NCBI RefSeq assembly: GCF_003286085.1 | Contig: NW_020825329.1 | Coordinates: forward strand, 186,001 to 250,000 | Length of the DNA: 64,000 nt | Reading direction: 5' to 3' | DNA from: Drosophila persimilis | Taxonomy: Eukaryota > Arthropoda > Insecta > Diptera > Drosophilidae | Position numbers and translations under genes: made by a program | Notes under the pieces: generated by a model | Seen by the model: the letters and a program-made list of their open reading frames with translations, nothing else | Databases searched by the model: none | What the model was told of the DNA's origin: nothing | Shown: positions 52,914 through 62,954 of the stretch, one piece after another | Layout: every line of letters starts with the position of its first letter | Numbering within the stretch: the stretch's first letter is position 1

Positions 52914-53534
52914 GTGGCGATCAGTGACACTGCTTACAAAACTGCATGGGAACGTCTCAAAGAAAACAACAATCGGCCGGGGCATGTCGTGAATACGTTT
53001 TTGGAGCAATTTATGGATCGCCCACTTGCTCAAAAACTTGATGCCGACACGAGGCGCACTGAACGCAGTATGGAAAAAGACTCACCTACTCTCGACGACT
53101 TCTTCAAGTTCTTGGATGATCGAGGAATTGGAATTAAGCAATTGGGAGCCTACGTCTGCACGGAAAACTCAAGGGGACAAATGAAAAAGGTTCCCACATT
53201 AGTTGAAGGCAGCAACTGCACCAAATGCCATTCGACAGAACACATTCTGTATGGCTGTCCACAATTTTTGGATATGACAGGTTTGCAAAGGCGATATTTT
53301 GTAAAGGATAAATATCTATGCTATAATTGTTTGAAGCCTGGTCATTTGAGCAGCAAGTGTAAATCAAAATACACATGTAAAAAGTGCAAAGGCCACAACC
53401 ACTCACTACTCCATTTAGTAGATACTTCATCGGGTATTATCGGGACCTTTGCGCAAACAAAAGGGGAGACTCAGAGCAATTCAAAAGCGCATTATAACAC
53501 TGCGGTGACTTCAAGTCACATTGCCCATGCATAG
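52914..53534 (+). CDS. BEL/Pao gag with zinc knuckles (206 aa)
   Basis: Open frame with TAWERLKENNNRPGHVVNTF, LDDFFKFLDDRGIG-like sequence and two CCHC-type knuckles: CTKCHSTEHILYGC and CYNCLKPGHLSSKC, followed by CKKCKGHNHSLLH. This is the C-terminal half of a BEL/Pao gag; the N-terminal half is missing (a parallel N-terminal piece lies at 50460). It packages element RNA. Although this part is open, the following protease is disrupted by a tandem duplication. Confidence 0.8.
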   Translation: MAISDTAYKTAWERLKENNNRPGHVVNTFLEQFMDRPLAQKLDADTRRTERSMEKDSPTLDDFFKFLDDRGIGIKQLGAYVCTENSRGQMKKVPTLVEGSNCTKCHSTEHILYGCPQFLDMTGLQRRYFVKDKYLCYNCLKPGHLSSKCKSKYTCKKCKGHNHSLLHLVDTSSGIIGTFAQTKGETQSNSKAHYNTAVTSSHIAHA

Positions 53535-53543
53535 GGCACACCA

Positions 53544-54285
53544 TTGATTGTATGTGCGCAAGGCATTGCACAATCGATTCTAGGAAAAGGATTGAACAGA
53601 AGCACATTACCCACGGCCATGGTTTATGTTAAAAATGTCGCCTCTTATTGGATACTGGCTCACAACTCTCGTATGTGGGGACTACATAACATAGCGCCTC
53701 TTATTGGATACTGGCTCACAACTCTCGTATGTGGGGACTACATAACATGTCGCCTCTTATTGGATACTGGCTCAGAACTCTCGTATGTATCGGAACGTTG
53801 CATTCACGCTCTTGGGTTGGCACGTTCACAATAACGCATCCTGGTTTCGGGAATATCTTTAGTGAAAGCTGACACCACAAGGACATTCAGCACACTTCGC
53901 ATCAATCCGGGACGGATTTCTGAGGATCATTTGATTGTAAACGCCCTTGTACTTGGCAGAATCACGTCATCGTTGGGAAGGCAAAACATTGATGCATCGG
54001 CTCTCGATATGTTTAGTGATCTTCAATTGGCTGACACAAACTTATGCACAAACGCACCAATTGACATAGTATTGAGTAGCGAAGACGTATGGTCTACATA
54101 CGTTCTACATTTGGTCTTATTACGCCCTCAAGCAACCAACGCAATTGCACTAACAACAACATTGGCTCTAGATGCTTCGCTCCAGATGTTTTGGGAGCTG
54201 CAGAACGTCGACTACACGACTAACCCGAAGATGAACAGGTCAAGAGAACCACTAAATAGGGTAAAGGGAGCCAACAAAGGGCTAG
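53544..54285 (+). pseudogene. BEL/Pao protease region, broken
   Basis: The aspartic-protease motif LLLDTGSELSYVSERC is near 53755-53800, with the upstream copies of the tandem repeat before it. A frame change near 53834 is followed by TFSTLRINPGRISEDHLIVN and LADTNLCTNAPIDIVL (53862-54293), the downstream part of the protease domain. RT is absent; a CR1-type LINE follows at about 54290. Confidence 0.75.
53641..53790 (+). repeat. 56-bp tandem repeat, 2.7 copies, over the protease active site
   Basis: Units start at 53641, 53697 and 53753 with CCTCTTATTGGATACTGGCT; the third is partial. The unit is not a multiple of three, so the same DNA is read in all three frames: YWILAHNS, IGYWLTTLVC, and then the true LLLDTGSELSYV. 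Confidence 0.9.
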
Positions 54286-54289
54286 AACG

Positions 54290-56268
54290 ATGAAATGTCA
54301 TAACTTTGCATTTCGAGGCATTAAGGTGTAACAAGTTTGCATATCACCATGACTCAAAGTTATTGAGATCGGATTGCAAGCGAGATTGAAATGAAATGTC
54401 CTTATACTGGTTAAACTCTGTGTCCATCATCCGCATACATAAGTACTCGAGAGATTGTGAAGAGTAAGGGGCCTAGATGGCTGCCCTCTGGTACTCCCGA
54501 ATAAACCTTTACTGGTGAATATAGGGAGTTTTTGAAGGGGACTCTTTGAGACCTGGAACAAAGATTGCTAGAAATCCATCTCAGTAGGTTGGGCAGAAAC
54601 CCTAAAAGGTAAAGTTTATGTGCTAAAAGGGAATCGTTTACAGAGTCGAATGTTCTCCTAAAGCGGTTTAAATAACATCCTGTAAGTTACCTTGAAAGCC
54701 TTTAATAATGAAAGAAGTAAACCTTAACAAGATCGTGGTGGTTGATCGCCGCCTTAAAAATCCATGCTGAGTTGGAGATATAAGTGACTGCAGAGTTGTC
54801 GCAAGTACGGAGCTAAAACATTCTCAAAAATGTTGGGAATAGCGGATAACTTTGCTATAACTCTATAATTTTTTGCTTCATACTTGCTACCTTTTTTATG
54901 GAGAGGAATTATAAACGATTCCTTCCAGATGGGGGGAAGCAAGAAGAATCGATGGACAGGGTGAATAGTTTAAGCAAAGGTCCACACAGAGCCTAGGCGC
55001 AGTACCTGAGTGCACAACCTGGATCCCTGTCTGGACCCGGTGAAAACACCGGCTTAACTAGTCGAAGATCATGAAGTAAAGAACTTTCGTTTAACAAGGG
55101 ACTGAAAATGCCGTTCGACCTCGGTAATCCGTATGGGTACGGTTGACCAGAGTAGCTTTCCTCAGAATAGGTGGTTTCGAAAAACTGGGCAAAAAGATCG
55201 GCAATTGCCTGATCATTATTTGCCGACGCATTACAAAATGATAGCGAGGATGGGTGTGCGGACGTTCTACGATTACTGTTTACGAATCAATAAAACTGTT
55301 TAGGGTCCAGAGAAAAACGTATCCTGCATCGAGATAAGTATTTCTTATAGCATTGAGCATTAAGAACTGAAAAGTTTGACCGAACTATTACATAGCGAGA
55401 GTGAGAACTAGGAGAACCAGCTTCTTGAAATTTTTTATAAAGTCTTGATTTTAAGCTTTTTTGGCTGGATAACTCTTTGGTAAACCAAGGGGATTTTCCA
55501 GATGTAATCGAACAAGAAAGCGGGACACAAGAATCAAAAAATATGCCAAGAGCATTGTAAAAAATGTTTGTGCCTTCTATGACATCAGTGCACAAGTAAA
55601 AAGCAGACCAATCAAAATCCCTATTGATGTTATTAAGCTTCGCCAACTCGGCTTTACGAAAGCAACGGCCACGTTCAGGTGGCCTTCTCGACCGATCCAA
55701 TACAGTTGGTCCTATATCTAGCGACACTTCGAAAGTAGGATGGTAGGCGTCTTCAGGTAAAGTGAGCGGAAGGGCTGGGGTTAACAACACTATGGTCGGA
55801 TCCGATACAAATCCAATAAAAAATACACAGATTAAGCGATCGACCCAAGGAATTTTTCACATGATTGACTTGACACAGGGACACGTCAAGCAAGCCGTCA
55901 ACAAAGTCATGTCGTGACATTGGCACTAGGTTACTAGACTCGTTTACCCAACACCAAACAGTTCCTGGCAAGTTAAATTCACCAAGGACTTTTATACGAT
56001 CTTTATCTGATAGCGGGGAAGAATCAGTTGTACACACAGGAATTCCAGTTCGTGTTGAACCTGGACTGTGAAGTGTTCCGACGTGAAGTTAGAGTCCACT
56101 GCAATTAGAACCCCTCCTGCATGTCGAGACGAACGGTCCTTTCTAAAAGTTGTGTACCGACCTGCCAAAACCTCGGAACTAAGAATATCCGGCTTTAACC
56201 AGGTTTCAGTAAACACAATAACGTGGGAAGCAAAGGCAACACTATCCCGGATAAGAATGCTGAGCTTA
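54290..56268 (-). pseudogene. CR1-type LINE ORF2, 5' part in inverted orientation
   Basis: Minus strand. The endonuclease start VFTETWLKPDILSSEVLAG lies at about 56216-56160, then GDHS-type endonuclease sequence (IGSDHSVVNPS, 55810-55780), the linker to RT, RT with WKESFIIPLHKKGSKYEAKN (about 54925-54870), and a degraded primer-grip/YxDD side near 54540-54440 (SKGLFGSTRGQPSRPL). Many frame breaks. It is truncated at about 54290 and joins at about 56268 to the 3' part of an element in the opposite orientation. Confidence 0.8.
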
Positions 56269-56760
56269 CACAGTACACCAGGACCGTATAGAATCAGAAC
56301 AGAAAAACTTTTTACTCTTTGCTCTGCGGCGCATTAACTGGAATGTGGGTGTTAGACTACCATCTTACTCTAGTATACTGCTATTAGTAAACCTCCTATC
56401 CTTAGTTAGCCGTATAAACGTGCTTTGTGTGATTTTTGTGCACAACGTGATCAGGGGTGACATAGGGGTGACGAATGAACTGTCGAGCCGCATAAACTTC
56501 ACGATTCCCATTGGACTAACTAGAAAGTTCCACCTTCATGCAGAATTATTCCTTGTATGAACCGTTTAGGGTCTTATGCTTGGATTATAATTCCCTCTAC
56601 CATATTATATCCACCACTAATTCTCTTCCTCGAATTAAGTTACTAATCCTCACAGACCTTCTAGTAATTAGTATTTAGTAGTGGTATTTTTATTTGTGTT
56701 TTGTTTGCATGATAGGGTTTTTTTAGTAAGTGTAGTGATAATTTTCCTCGAATATTAGTC
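56269..56760 (+). pseudogene. CR1-type LINE, 3' end in direct orientation
   Basis: Plus strand: KNFLLFALRR-like (in a second frame), NVGVRLPSYSSILLLVNLLSL and FVHNVIRGDIGVTNELSSRI, then the FRVL-type end and an AT-rich tail; the ORF2 C-terminus of the same LINE group. Sequence 56535-56700 is matched in reverse by 19395-19580. Lying head to head against the inverted 5' part, it fits a single insertion with 5' inversion (twin priming). Confidence 0.7.
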
Positions 56761-57989
56761 TAAGAACTATCTTTCCTGCATGTTCGTGTTCGGTTCGGCT
56801 ACGAGCCACTCGTCATGCGGCAGCGCCCCTCGGTCGCTTGGGCGGGAGGAGGTCTGCGTTTTGCCTGGGATCCGCGCGTAACAGCCATCTGCTGGTGTCA
56901 CACGGGCCACTTGCCGGTGCAGTAATTGCATCGCCTCTTGTAAGATGCATGTCAACGTCCAAAAGGGAGCAAGAAGAGAATGGAAGAGACGCAAAATCTG
57001 TATACAAACATATTCTTTTTCGCCGCTGCGACGTCATTTTCAGTACCAAATAGATATCGAACCGGACAAGAATAAAATACGAAGAATAAGGAAAAACAGA
57101 TTTCTTTTGAAGTCGACTTCCTGTAGTATGTTATCTATACAGAACGAGCTGGTGGGGACTGTATCCGACACGAAGCACGTGCTGGTGCCGGCTTCTCAAT
57201 TCCAAATAGGTACAAATTAAGTTCACCCAATCTACAAGCTCCAATATTAACTTCACCGTAGAATCACCATAAGGATACACACCAACGAATTGGTCACCCG
57301 ACCAAAGCTTATGCTTTGGACACACTTATTGCACTTATTGCGGAGATATACATCTCACTCAGCCTTTCCCCGTAAATAAAGAGGACACATCTGCCAAAAG
57401 TTTGGGGGAAGCCCACTATAGCCCACCTACTATAGAGGTTGCCCTGTCTATAAAAAAATAAATAATCACCAAACCTAACAAAATCCCCCATATCGAAGCC
57501 CAGTCATCCAACAAAACTTGCCGTGTATACCATCTACTACCCCAGGATTTTCTTTTGTAAAGGCGTTAAATTACACAAACGACCAAAACCAAAATTTTCA
57601 CAAACCGCTGCAAGAATATTGCAGTAGTGGCCACAAATTACTGTCTATGCTATTAACTATAACAAATCCAATAATAGCAAAAAAAAAAAAGATGAAGGGA
57701 TTGCCCTTAGAGCTCCTAATCAAACAGAAATCTGCTTAAATGGTTTCTCTAAAAATATCTATCTAACATACAAAAACTATTTTCATTTCAATGCCTACAA
57801 CTTCTGTGCGACAAGCATCCCGACGGTAAGGCTGGATGAGGTACAGGAATTCAAATCAAGCGTCGCATCACGCATTATCCGTTGCCATCATTTGCTTATC
57901 TACAGGCAACCTCAATTCATATTGAAACTCAAATGGGTTACGTAAACCTAGCCGTTTACTTAAACCTGCCCACCGCAATTCTCTTTTTC
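56761..57989. other. Unassigned 1.2 kb stretch
   Basis: No supported gene. Short overlapping frames on both strands (56767-57220) have no recognised domain and look like chance frames. 57680-57692 is an A run. It may be retroelement debris. Confidence 0.35.
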
Positions 57990-58260
57990 CGATGACTTTT
58001 TAAATTTCTTCGATTACAACAAGACACCTATAAGAAAAAGTTTTGACTTTATTTCTCCGGGTAGGCCTACATTTTGCACACAGATGCAAAAAAGCAACAC
58101 GAAATCATTGATTTCAAAGATGATTGGCGCAGTAACAGATTTGTGTGTGCATTTATCAGATCTACCATCGGATCACTCGTCAATTCAACTTCAGATTGGC
58201 TTCAATACTGAAATTATATAAGTTCCCAAATTGATGGCTGCCGAAACATTAATTGTAAAT
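57990..58260 (+). pseudogene. Possible LINE endonuclease fragment
   Basis: One plus frame reads DFISPGRPTFCTQMQKSNTK followed by LSDLPSDHSSIQLQI. The SDH motif and the upstream PT-F pattern resemble the C-terminal part of jockey-type endonucleases. The similarity is short and the frame is not kept outside it. Confidence 0.35.
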
Positions 58261-58359
58261 ATGAAATAGATAGTTCAGTTGATGCATAAGTGTCTGTAAT
58301 GTAACTATCTCCAGAACACTCCACATCAATAATAACAGATAATAAACATATTTGGAACA

Positions 58360-59310
58360 GGTTTGCCCTGCGACCTCATTCAGACCTCATTTACAGTCGT
58401 AGAGTTCGACGATATTGAGCCTAGTGCTTGGGTGTCCGAGAAGATGCACAATAACTACCTGTTTGGAGACAATACAAATGGCCTCCTTGATTGCTTCAAC
58501 CTACGCTTGGAACACACTACTGGTGTTGTCCTCGTTAAAGTAGACTCCACGTCCCACGAGGACGTCTAGCTTTGAGTCATCAGTGTACAAGCTGCATTTG
58601 TAGCTCATGGTTCGGCAATCTCCCAGCCCTCGCTGGGTGGGATTGATACCTGGAAAGGCGTCTATAGGTGTTCACTAGGGATACAGTAATCTGTCCTCTA
58701 TTGTAGTTGCGGGAGTCTCGTCAGGATTCCCGAGTGTCCAACCGCGGACGCTTTCTACAGTTTAGCTTCGGTCATTCTGAGGGTGGAAAGTGTTTCAACC
58801 TTCTCTCCCATGAGATCTACGGGAAGTAGGTCCATCACGGTATCCACCTGACCTGCACAGCTCTGCCATCCATTTAACTGATCAGAGTTTTTTGAGACAA
58901 GTTCTTTTTTCTAGGGCTGGCCACCATATCACCACTCCTGATTGCTCGTATGATGGCGGTGTATAGTTTTCGAACTATGCACGGGATCATTTCCTATTTT
59001 AGTCCGATGGTTTTTATGCATGTATAAAGGGGCACTATGGCCTTCTTTACTCTATCCTCTATGAACAGTTTCAAATCAAGTTTTCTGTCGAGGATTAGGC
59101 AAAGATACTTGGCATTGTTGCTAATAGCTAGCGCTTCTCCATAGAATTTTGGGGGAGTCAATGGCGGAATTTTATACTTCCTAGTGAAAAGTACAAGTTC
59201 CGTTTTAGACGGGTTAACACCTAGACCGCATTTGTCTTCCCATTTTGATATCTTAATGAGAGTACTCGTCACGTACTTACACTACGTCTGCGGAAATTGA
59301 TCGGAGAATG
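58360..59310 (-). pseudogene. LOA-type LINE, RT thumb and RNase H, degraded
   Basis: Minus strand. KWEDKCGLGVNPSKTELVLF and NNAKYLCLILDRKLDLKLFI (59272-58994) mark the end of the RT; 58370-58880 holds broken RNase H-side sequence similar to 47750-47990. It ends abruptly at about 59310, where the GC-rich gypsy element starts, so the gypsy probably inserted into it. Confidence 0.78.
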
Positions 59311-59415
59311 TGTAACGAACCTGCTTTTTGGGCTCGCTTGAGTTTGCTGGGCTCGCTCGGCAGATTCGCCGCAACGTATTTTTAGCCCTATTAGGACTTA
59401 GGGCTAGATGTTACA
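59311..59415 (-). repeat. Candidate short LTR (105 bp)
   Basis: Bounded by TGTAAC at 59311 and GTTACA ending at 59415, a perfect 6-bp inverted pair with TG...CA ends. On the inner side the minus strand reads GATAAGTGAAAT, only weakly like a polypurine tract. The left border is supported by the change from LOA-type sequence; the right border is not proven. Confidence 0.35.
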
Positions 59416-60399
59416 ATTTCACTTATCTACGGATCTCCACCACGCGTGGGCTCTCGTCGGGTGTGGCAGCGTTGAGGCTAATGATTGGGGCAATTTGACC
59501 TCCGCTATTGCTTTGGCCCGCCACTCAAATCAGCACTCTACGTCTCGCACTCCCCTCTTAGCTTCCGCCGGCAAACGGGGATCTCCTCTTAACTTAGACT
59601 TACTCTGGGGGGCAGGCGGGGCCTGTCTTCCTGTTGCTATACTCTTCACTGCACTTCTTCGAACCGTACCGGGTATCACTCTTACGTTTCGACGGGGTTT
59701 CAACGTGCGCGCGCAATCACTTATCCACGGGAAAGAGAGCCGCTTCGACGCCGCAGCCTCCTTTTATAGCCCCTTGACAGGCCCCGGCTCGGCGTCGGTA
59801 GTTTTCCATCGTCGTCTCCTGGTTTCCACGTAACGTAACTCCTGGCCTTCGTAACGGGGCCTGGCCGGTGGCGTGATCCCATGCCCTTATTTGGTCATGC
59901 GTCGGATCACTGCCGGCCCGATCCCGCCGTCTCCTTTGCCTCTCGCGTGTCTCTCTCTCCGAGAGCGGGGCACTTCTCCTCTCGGGGCCCTTGGCCTCTT
60001 CGCCGCATCTGGATATCCGTGGGTATCTGGACTGACCTTCGCCTTATCCGGCCAGCCATCAGCCTTTATCCGACCGTCCCACCGCCTTTATCCGGCTGTG
60101 CTTTGGTCGCACTCGGCCTGTGGGAACCGCGGTTCCTCACACCCCCCTCTTTCTTTCCGCAGCGGAATACTCCCGTTTTCCGCGATCTTGCGACGGGTTG
60201 TGCCTTCCTCATTCAAACGGCCCTATTTTACGCGCGCTCTTTGCTGCACCTGGGATCACGGGCGCCCTGGCGCCCTCTGGCACCTTTGCTCGGGCGGCGC
60301 TGCCCGCCCTTGCAATTTTCTGGCTGGAGCCGAACCCCGCCTATCGATAAGATGTAGGGGCGCTTCTGCGATCCACTCGATATTTCCTCCCAGTCAGTA
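59416..60399 (-). other. Non-coding or LTR part of the GC-rich gypsy element
   Basis: About 1 kb between the end of the last frame and the candidate short LTR. Open frames on the plus strand here (e.g. 59873-60571) have no domain and look like by-products of high GC. Three similar CCTTATCCGG/CCTTTATCCG boxes occur at about 60042-60095. Confidence 0.35.
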
Positions 60400-60545
60400 T
60401 TCCGTTTCTTTCTTTTCCGTCTTCTCTTTATTCACGTTCTTCCCGCGTGTTTTGCCCTTGTTTTTCCCTTTTTTTTGTTCCCTTCTGCCCCCCTTTTTTT
60501 TCTCCCTCTTTTCCTTTTTTCTTTCTACTTTTTCTCCCGGAACAC
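60400..60545 (-). repeat. Long polypurine tract (minus strand)
   Basis: On the plus strand about 145 bases are almost wholly pyrimidine, with TTTCTTTCTTTTCCG, CCCTTTTTTTTGTTCCC and CCCCCCTTTTTTTTCTCCC. On the element's sense strand this is a purine tract directly after the last ORF, where the polypurine primer for plus-strand synthesis is expected, though far longer than usual. Confidence 0.6.
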
Positions 60546-61604
60546 CTCCGTGCGCGTGGCCGACATTGTGATGCGGTACCGGGTACCCCGCTCGCTCACC
60601 AGTTTCTTTACCCGCCTACCCACGAGGCCAATCTGGGTCTGCGCGCGGATCACCGCCGCCGGCCACTCCTCCCGCGGGATCGCCGTCCAGTGGACCGTGG
60701 TTGCCGGTGCCGAGCTCTGCCGTTGCAGGGCCGGCCGCTTCAGAGCTGGGCGCTCGACCGCCGTCGACCTCTCCGGTGCGGGCCACACCCACGGCCCGCG
60801 CTCCCACGCCTCGACTTCCGCGTGTTCCACCTCCGTCGGTGCCGTGTCTGCCGCTGCCTCGTCCGTCGCCGTGTCCGCCGCTGCCTCGGCCGTCGCCGTG
60901 TCTGCCGCTGCCTCGTCAGTCGCCGTGTCCGCCGCTGCCTCGGCCTTCGCCGTGTCTGCCGCTGCCTCCTCCGTCACCGGGTCTGCCGCTGCCTCGTCCG
61001 TCGCCGTGCGGGCCGCCGTCGCCGTCTGGGCCGCCGTCGCCGTCTGGACCGCCGTCGCTGCCTCCGTCGTCGCCATTTCTGCCGCTGAGGTCGTGGGGGC
61101 AGGTCCGGGGTTCCTCCTCCGCGGGTCCCTGGCGTTACTGCCGCGTGGACTTTCTTCCCACACCCGGGCGCCGGTCTCTGGCTGGGCTTCGCACGGGGCG
61201 GGCCCCGAGGCCCACGTGATGTGCAGGGTCTGGTGGTGCCAAACCATCCCCTGGCGCACGGCGGTCCGCACCTCCTGCGACACATACGGTCCCATTACAG
61301 CCGCCTCCGGTCCCCTCCATTGTGGTTGCTGCTGCCACTGCCCCTGCCCCTGCTGCTGGTGCTGCGGGTGCTGCTGGTGCTGCTGCTGCTGCTCCTCCTC
61401 GGCCTGCGGTTGCCGCCTCTCGGGGCCCTCGTCGTCCTCGGCCGGTGGCGTAGGCTGCCACAACTCGCCTTCCTCCTCCTCGGCCTGCTGCAGCCGCCGC
61501 TGCCACTCGGCCTCGGGGTTCGTGGCCCGCTCGCCCATAGCCTGGGGCTGCGCTCCCTCGGTCTCCGCCTCGTCGATCCGGGGCTGCATCGGCGGCAGCA
61601 CCAC
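60525..61604 (-). CDS. Post-pol ORF of the GC-rich gypsy element, unknown function (359 aa)
   Basis: The 359-codon frame begins at a GTG; the first ATG is at 61589, which would give 354 codons. It lies downstream of the integrase, where an env gene would be in errantiviruses, but has no signal peptide, no membrane segment and no cysteine pattern, so it is not env-like. The N-terminal third is acidic and Gln/Glu-rich (QAEEEEGELWQPTPPAEDD, a Gln/His run), the middle is an Ala/Thr/Glu repeat (DEAAADTAT units, 60841-61056), and the C-terminus (about 300-359) is a better-ordered basic part (REEWPAAVIRAQTQIGLVG, TRYRITMSATRTEV). The C-terminal part could be a domain; I do not recognise it. High GC also opens the opposite strand, so coding is probable, not proven. 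Confidence 0.55.
   Translation of the reverse strand: MVLPPMQPRIDEAETEGAQPQAMGERATNPEAEWQRRLQQAEEEEGELWQPTPPAEDDEGPERRQPQAEEEQQQQHQQHPQHQQQGQGQWQQQPQWRGPEAAVMGPYVSQEVRTAVRQGMVWHHQTLHITWASGPAPCEAQPETGARVWEESPRGSNARDPRRRNPGPAPTTSAAEMATTEAATAVQTATAAQTATAARTATDEAAADPVTEEAAADTAKAEAAADTATDEAAADTATAEAAADTATDEAAADTAPTEVEHAEVEAWERGPWVWPAPERSTAVERPALKRPALQRQSSAPATTVHWTAIPREEWPAAVIRAQTQIGLVGRRVKKLVSERGTRYRITMSATRTEVFREKK
60841..61056 (-). repeat. 27-bp and 18-bp in-frame minisatellite in the post-pol ORF
   Basis: Six 27-bp units from 60841 to 61002 (plus-strand unit start GCCGTGTCTGCCGCTGCC), each encoding nine residues on the minus strand. Three 18-bp units (GCCGTCTGGGCCGCCGTC) follow from 61003 to 61056. 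All units keep the frame. Odd and even 27-bp units alternate in sequence (TCT...CGTC versus TCC...CGGC), showing a 54-bp higher-order period. Confidence 0.85.
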
Positions 61605-61628
61605 CCGGAATGGTGAGGGTGGCGGCGC

Positions 61629-62006
61629 CTAGTCGCTCTCTTGGCCGGGCTCCTCCTTACTGGCGGCTCTTCCCGCCTGTCGCCGCCGCGCCTCCAGCCG
61701 CTCGTCCCTCCGCCGCCTGATCGTTCGCGCCGTCTCCAGCACCCGGTGGATCCGGCGCTTCTCCTCCGGCGTCGCCTCCTGAAACCTCCGCCTCACCGCC
61801 TCCATCTTGTCGCGCAGGGTCAGCGGCCTTCTGGTCCTCGTCTCCGGCTCCGCCCTTTGAAGCCGTCTCCATCTGGCCTTCTCTTGAGCGGTTGGGGCGC
61901 GCGGGCCATCGGTGCATAGGACCTCGTCCTCGCTCTCCTCGGCGCCCTCATCCGATGACACCGTCGGCGACACGGAGTCGTGCCCCGACGGCGCCGGCGA
62001 CACCAA
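61629..62006 (-). CDS. Second post-pol ORF, basic-helical, unknown function (125 aa)
   Basis: Same frame as the integrase end and the 359-aa frame, separated from each by stop codons. The opening frame has no ATG; it begins at a GTG. Composition: an acidic start (SSDEGAEESEDEVL) then an Arg-rich, probably helical part (RRRFQEATPEEKRRIHRVLE). It could be the N-terminal part of one longer post-pol protein now split by a stop from the 359-aa frame. No family recognised. Confidence 0.45.
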   Translation of the reverse strand: MVSPAPSGHDSVSPTVSSDEGAEESEDEVLCTDGPRAPTAQEKARWRRLQRAEPETRTRRPLTLRDKMEAVRRRFQEATPEEKRRIHRVLETARTIRRRRDERLEARRRQAGRAASKEEPGQESD

Positions 62007-62078
62007 CGACGAGTACCTCCGGCACCCTTCCCCAGTGTCCTGCGTGGCACTCTACCGTTCCCGGCCCTGCGTGACCCT

Positions 62079-62954
62079 TTAGGGCGACCCATTACAGCCA
62101 TTCCCCTTCACCCCTGTGTCTCTCGCTCCTCGGGTTGGGGTTTCAGATCTCGAATGTGTGCTCTTCTTCCTGTCGCCCTCCTTTCTTAGGTTGCAGATAA
62201 CTGGGGATATAAAGTCCTCTATCTGGTAGAGCCCATCGTACCTTGGTGCCAGCTTCGCGGCGAATCCTTCCGCCGCATTGGACAGGTGGTGCTGTTTGGC
62301 CCATACGACCTCTCCCACTTTGGGTCTCCACGGTCTTCTTCTCAGGTTGTAGTGCCTGGCCTGATCCTGGACTGCCCTTTCCAAGTTTCGTCGAACCAAC
62401 TGAAAGAGCTCCTTTAACTTCTTCGCATTCTCATCCGGCGTCTCTGTGCCTTGTCCCGTGCCTACCGTCTCCTCGTCATATAGGGCCTTTGGCAGCCGGG
62501 GTTCCCTTCCTTGCACCACGAACGCCGGTGAATATCCAGTTGTATCCGACACTCCCGAATTCATGGCCAGCATTAGCTCCGGCCATTTTTCGTCCCAACC
62601 CCTTTGATCACCCTCGGTGAACTGAGCTATCATGGTCTTTATCGTTCTGTTCGTTCGCTCTGTCGGATTCTCTTGCGGCGTGTATGGCGCCGTAAACTGG
62701 TGGCGGACTCCTAGCTGCTCCAGAAATCTTTTAAATGCCCTGCCTGCAAACTGCACCCCATTGTCCGTAATGAAGACTTTGGTGCCCCAAAACGGGCTAT
62801 TATGCGCTCTCGACAGGCCTTTATTAGTGCCTCGGCTGTGGCCTTCCTCAGCGGCACCAACTCGGTCCACTTTGAGAATCGATCCAACAGCATCGCGTTC
62901 CCATGCTTCGACCTCGGCAGAGGACCCACAAAGTCCGCGCATACCGTTGCCCAT
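62079..62954 (-). pseudogene. Ty3/gypsy integrase core and C-terminal part
   Basis: Carries VFITDNGVQFAGRAFKRFL (second catalytic Asp), TAPYTPQENPTERTNRTIKT with the Glu box, WPELMLAMNS, then the post-core region HYNLRRRPWRPKVGEVVWAK and LAPRYDGLYQIEDF-like, and it stops at 62079. The first ~45 residues of this frame are out of register: the correct upstream part lies in the frame 63433-62711, so there is a frameshift near 62780-62800. Otherwise well preserved. Confidence 0.85.

Noticed and set aside
56767..57220. Several 70-90-aa frames on both strands
   Set aside because: Overlapping, no motif and no repeat match; treated as chance frames.
59873..60571. 232-aa plus-strand frame
   Set aside because: Opposite to the gypsy element's sense strand, no motif, ends in a pyrimidine-tract-derived Phe/Leu run. 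A by-product of GC content.
61135..61506. 123-aa Ala/Gly-rich minus frame
   Set aside because: Alternative frame of the same low-complexity region as the 359-aa frame; only Ala/Gly runs.
60475..61632. 385-aa plus-strand frame, Ser/Ala/Val-rich
   Set aside because: Antisense of the 359-aa post-pol frame; high GC and the in-frame minisatellite open the opposite strand. No domain is visible.
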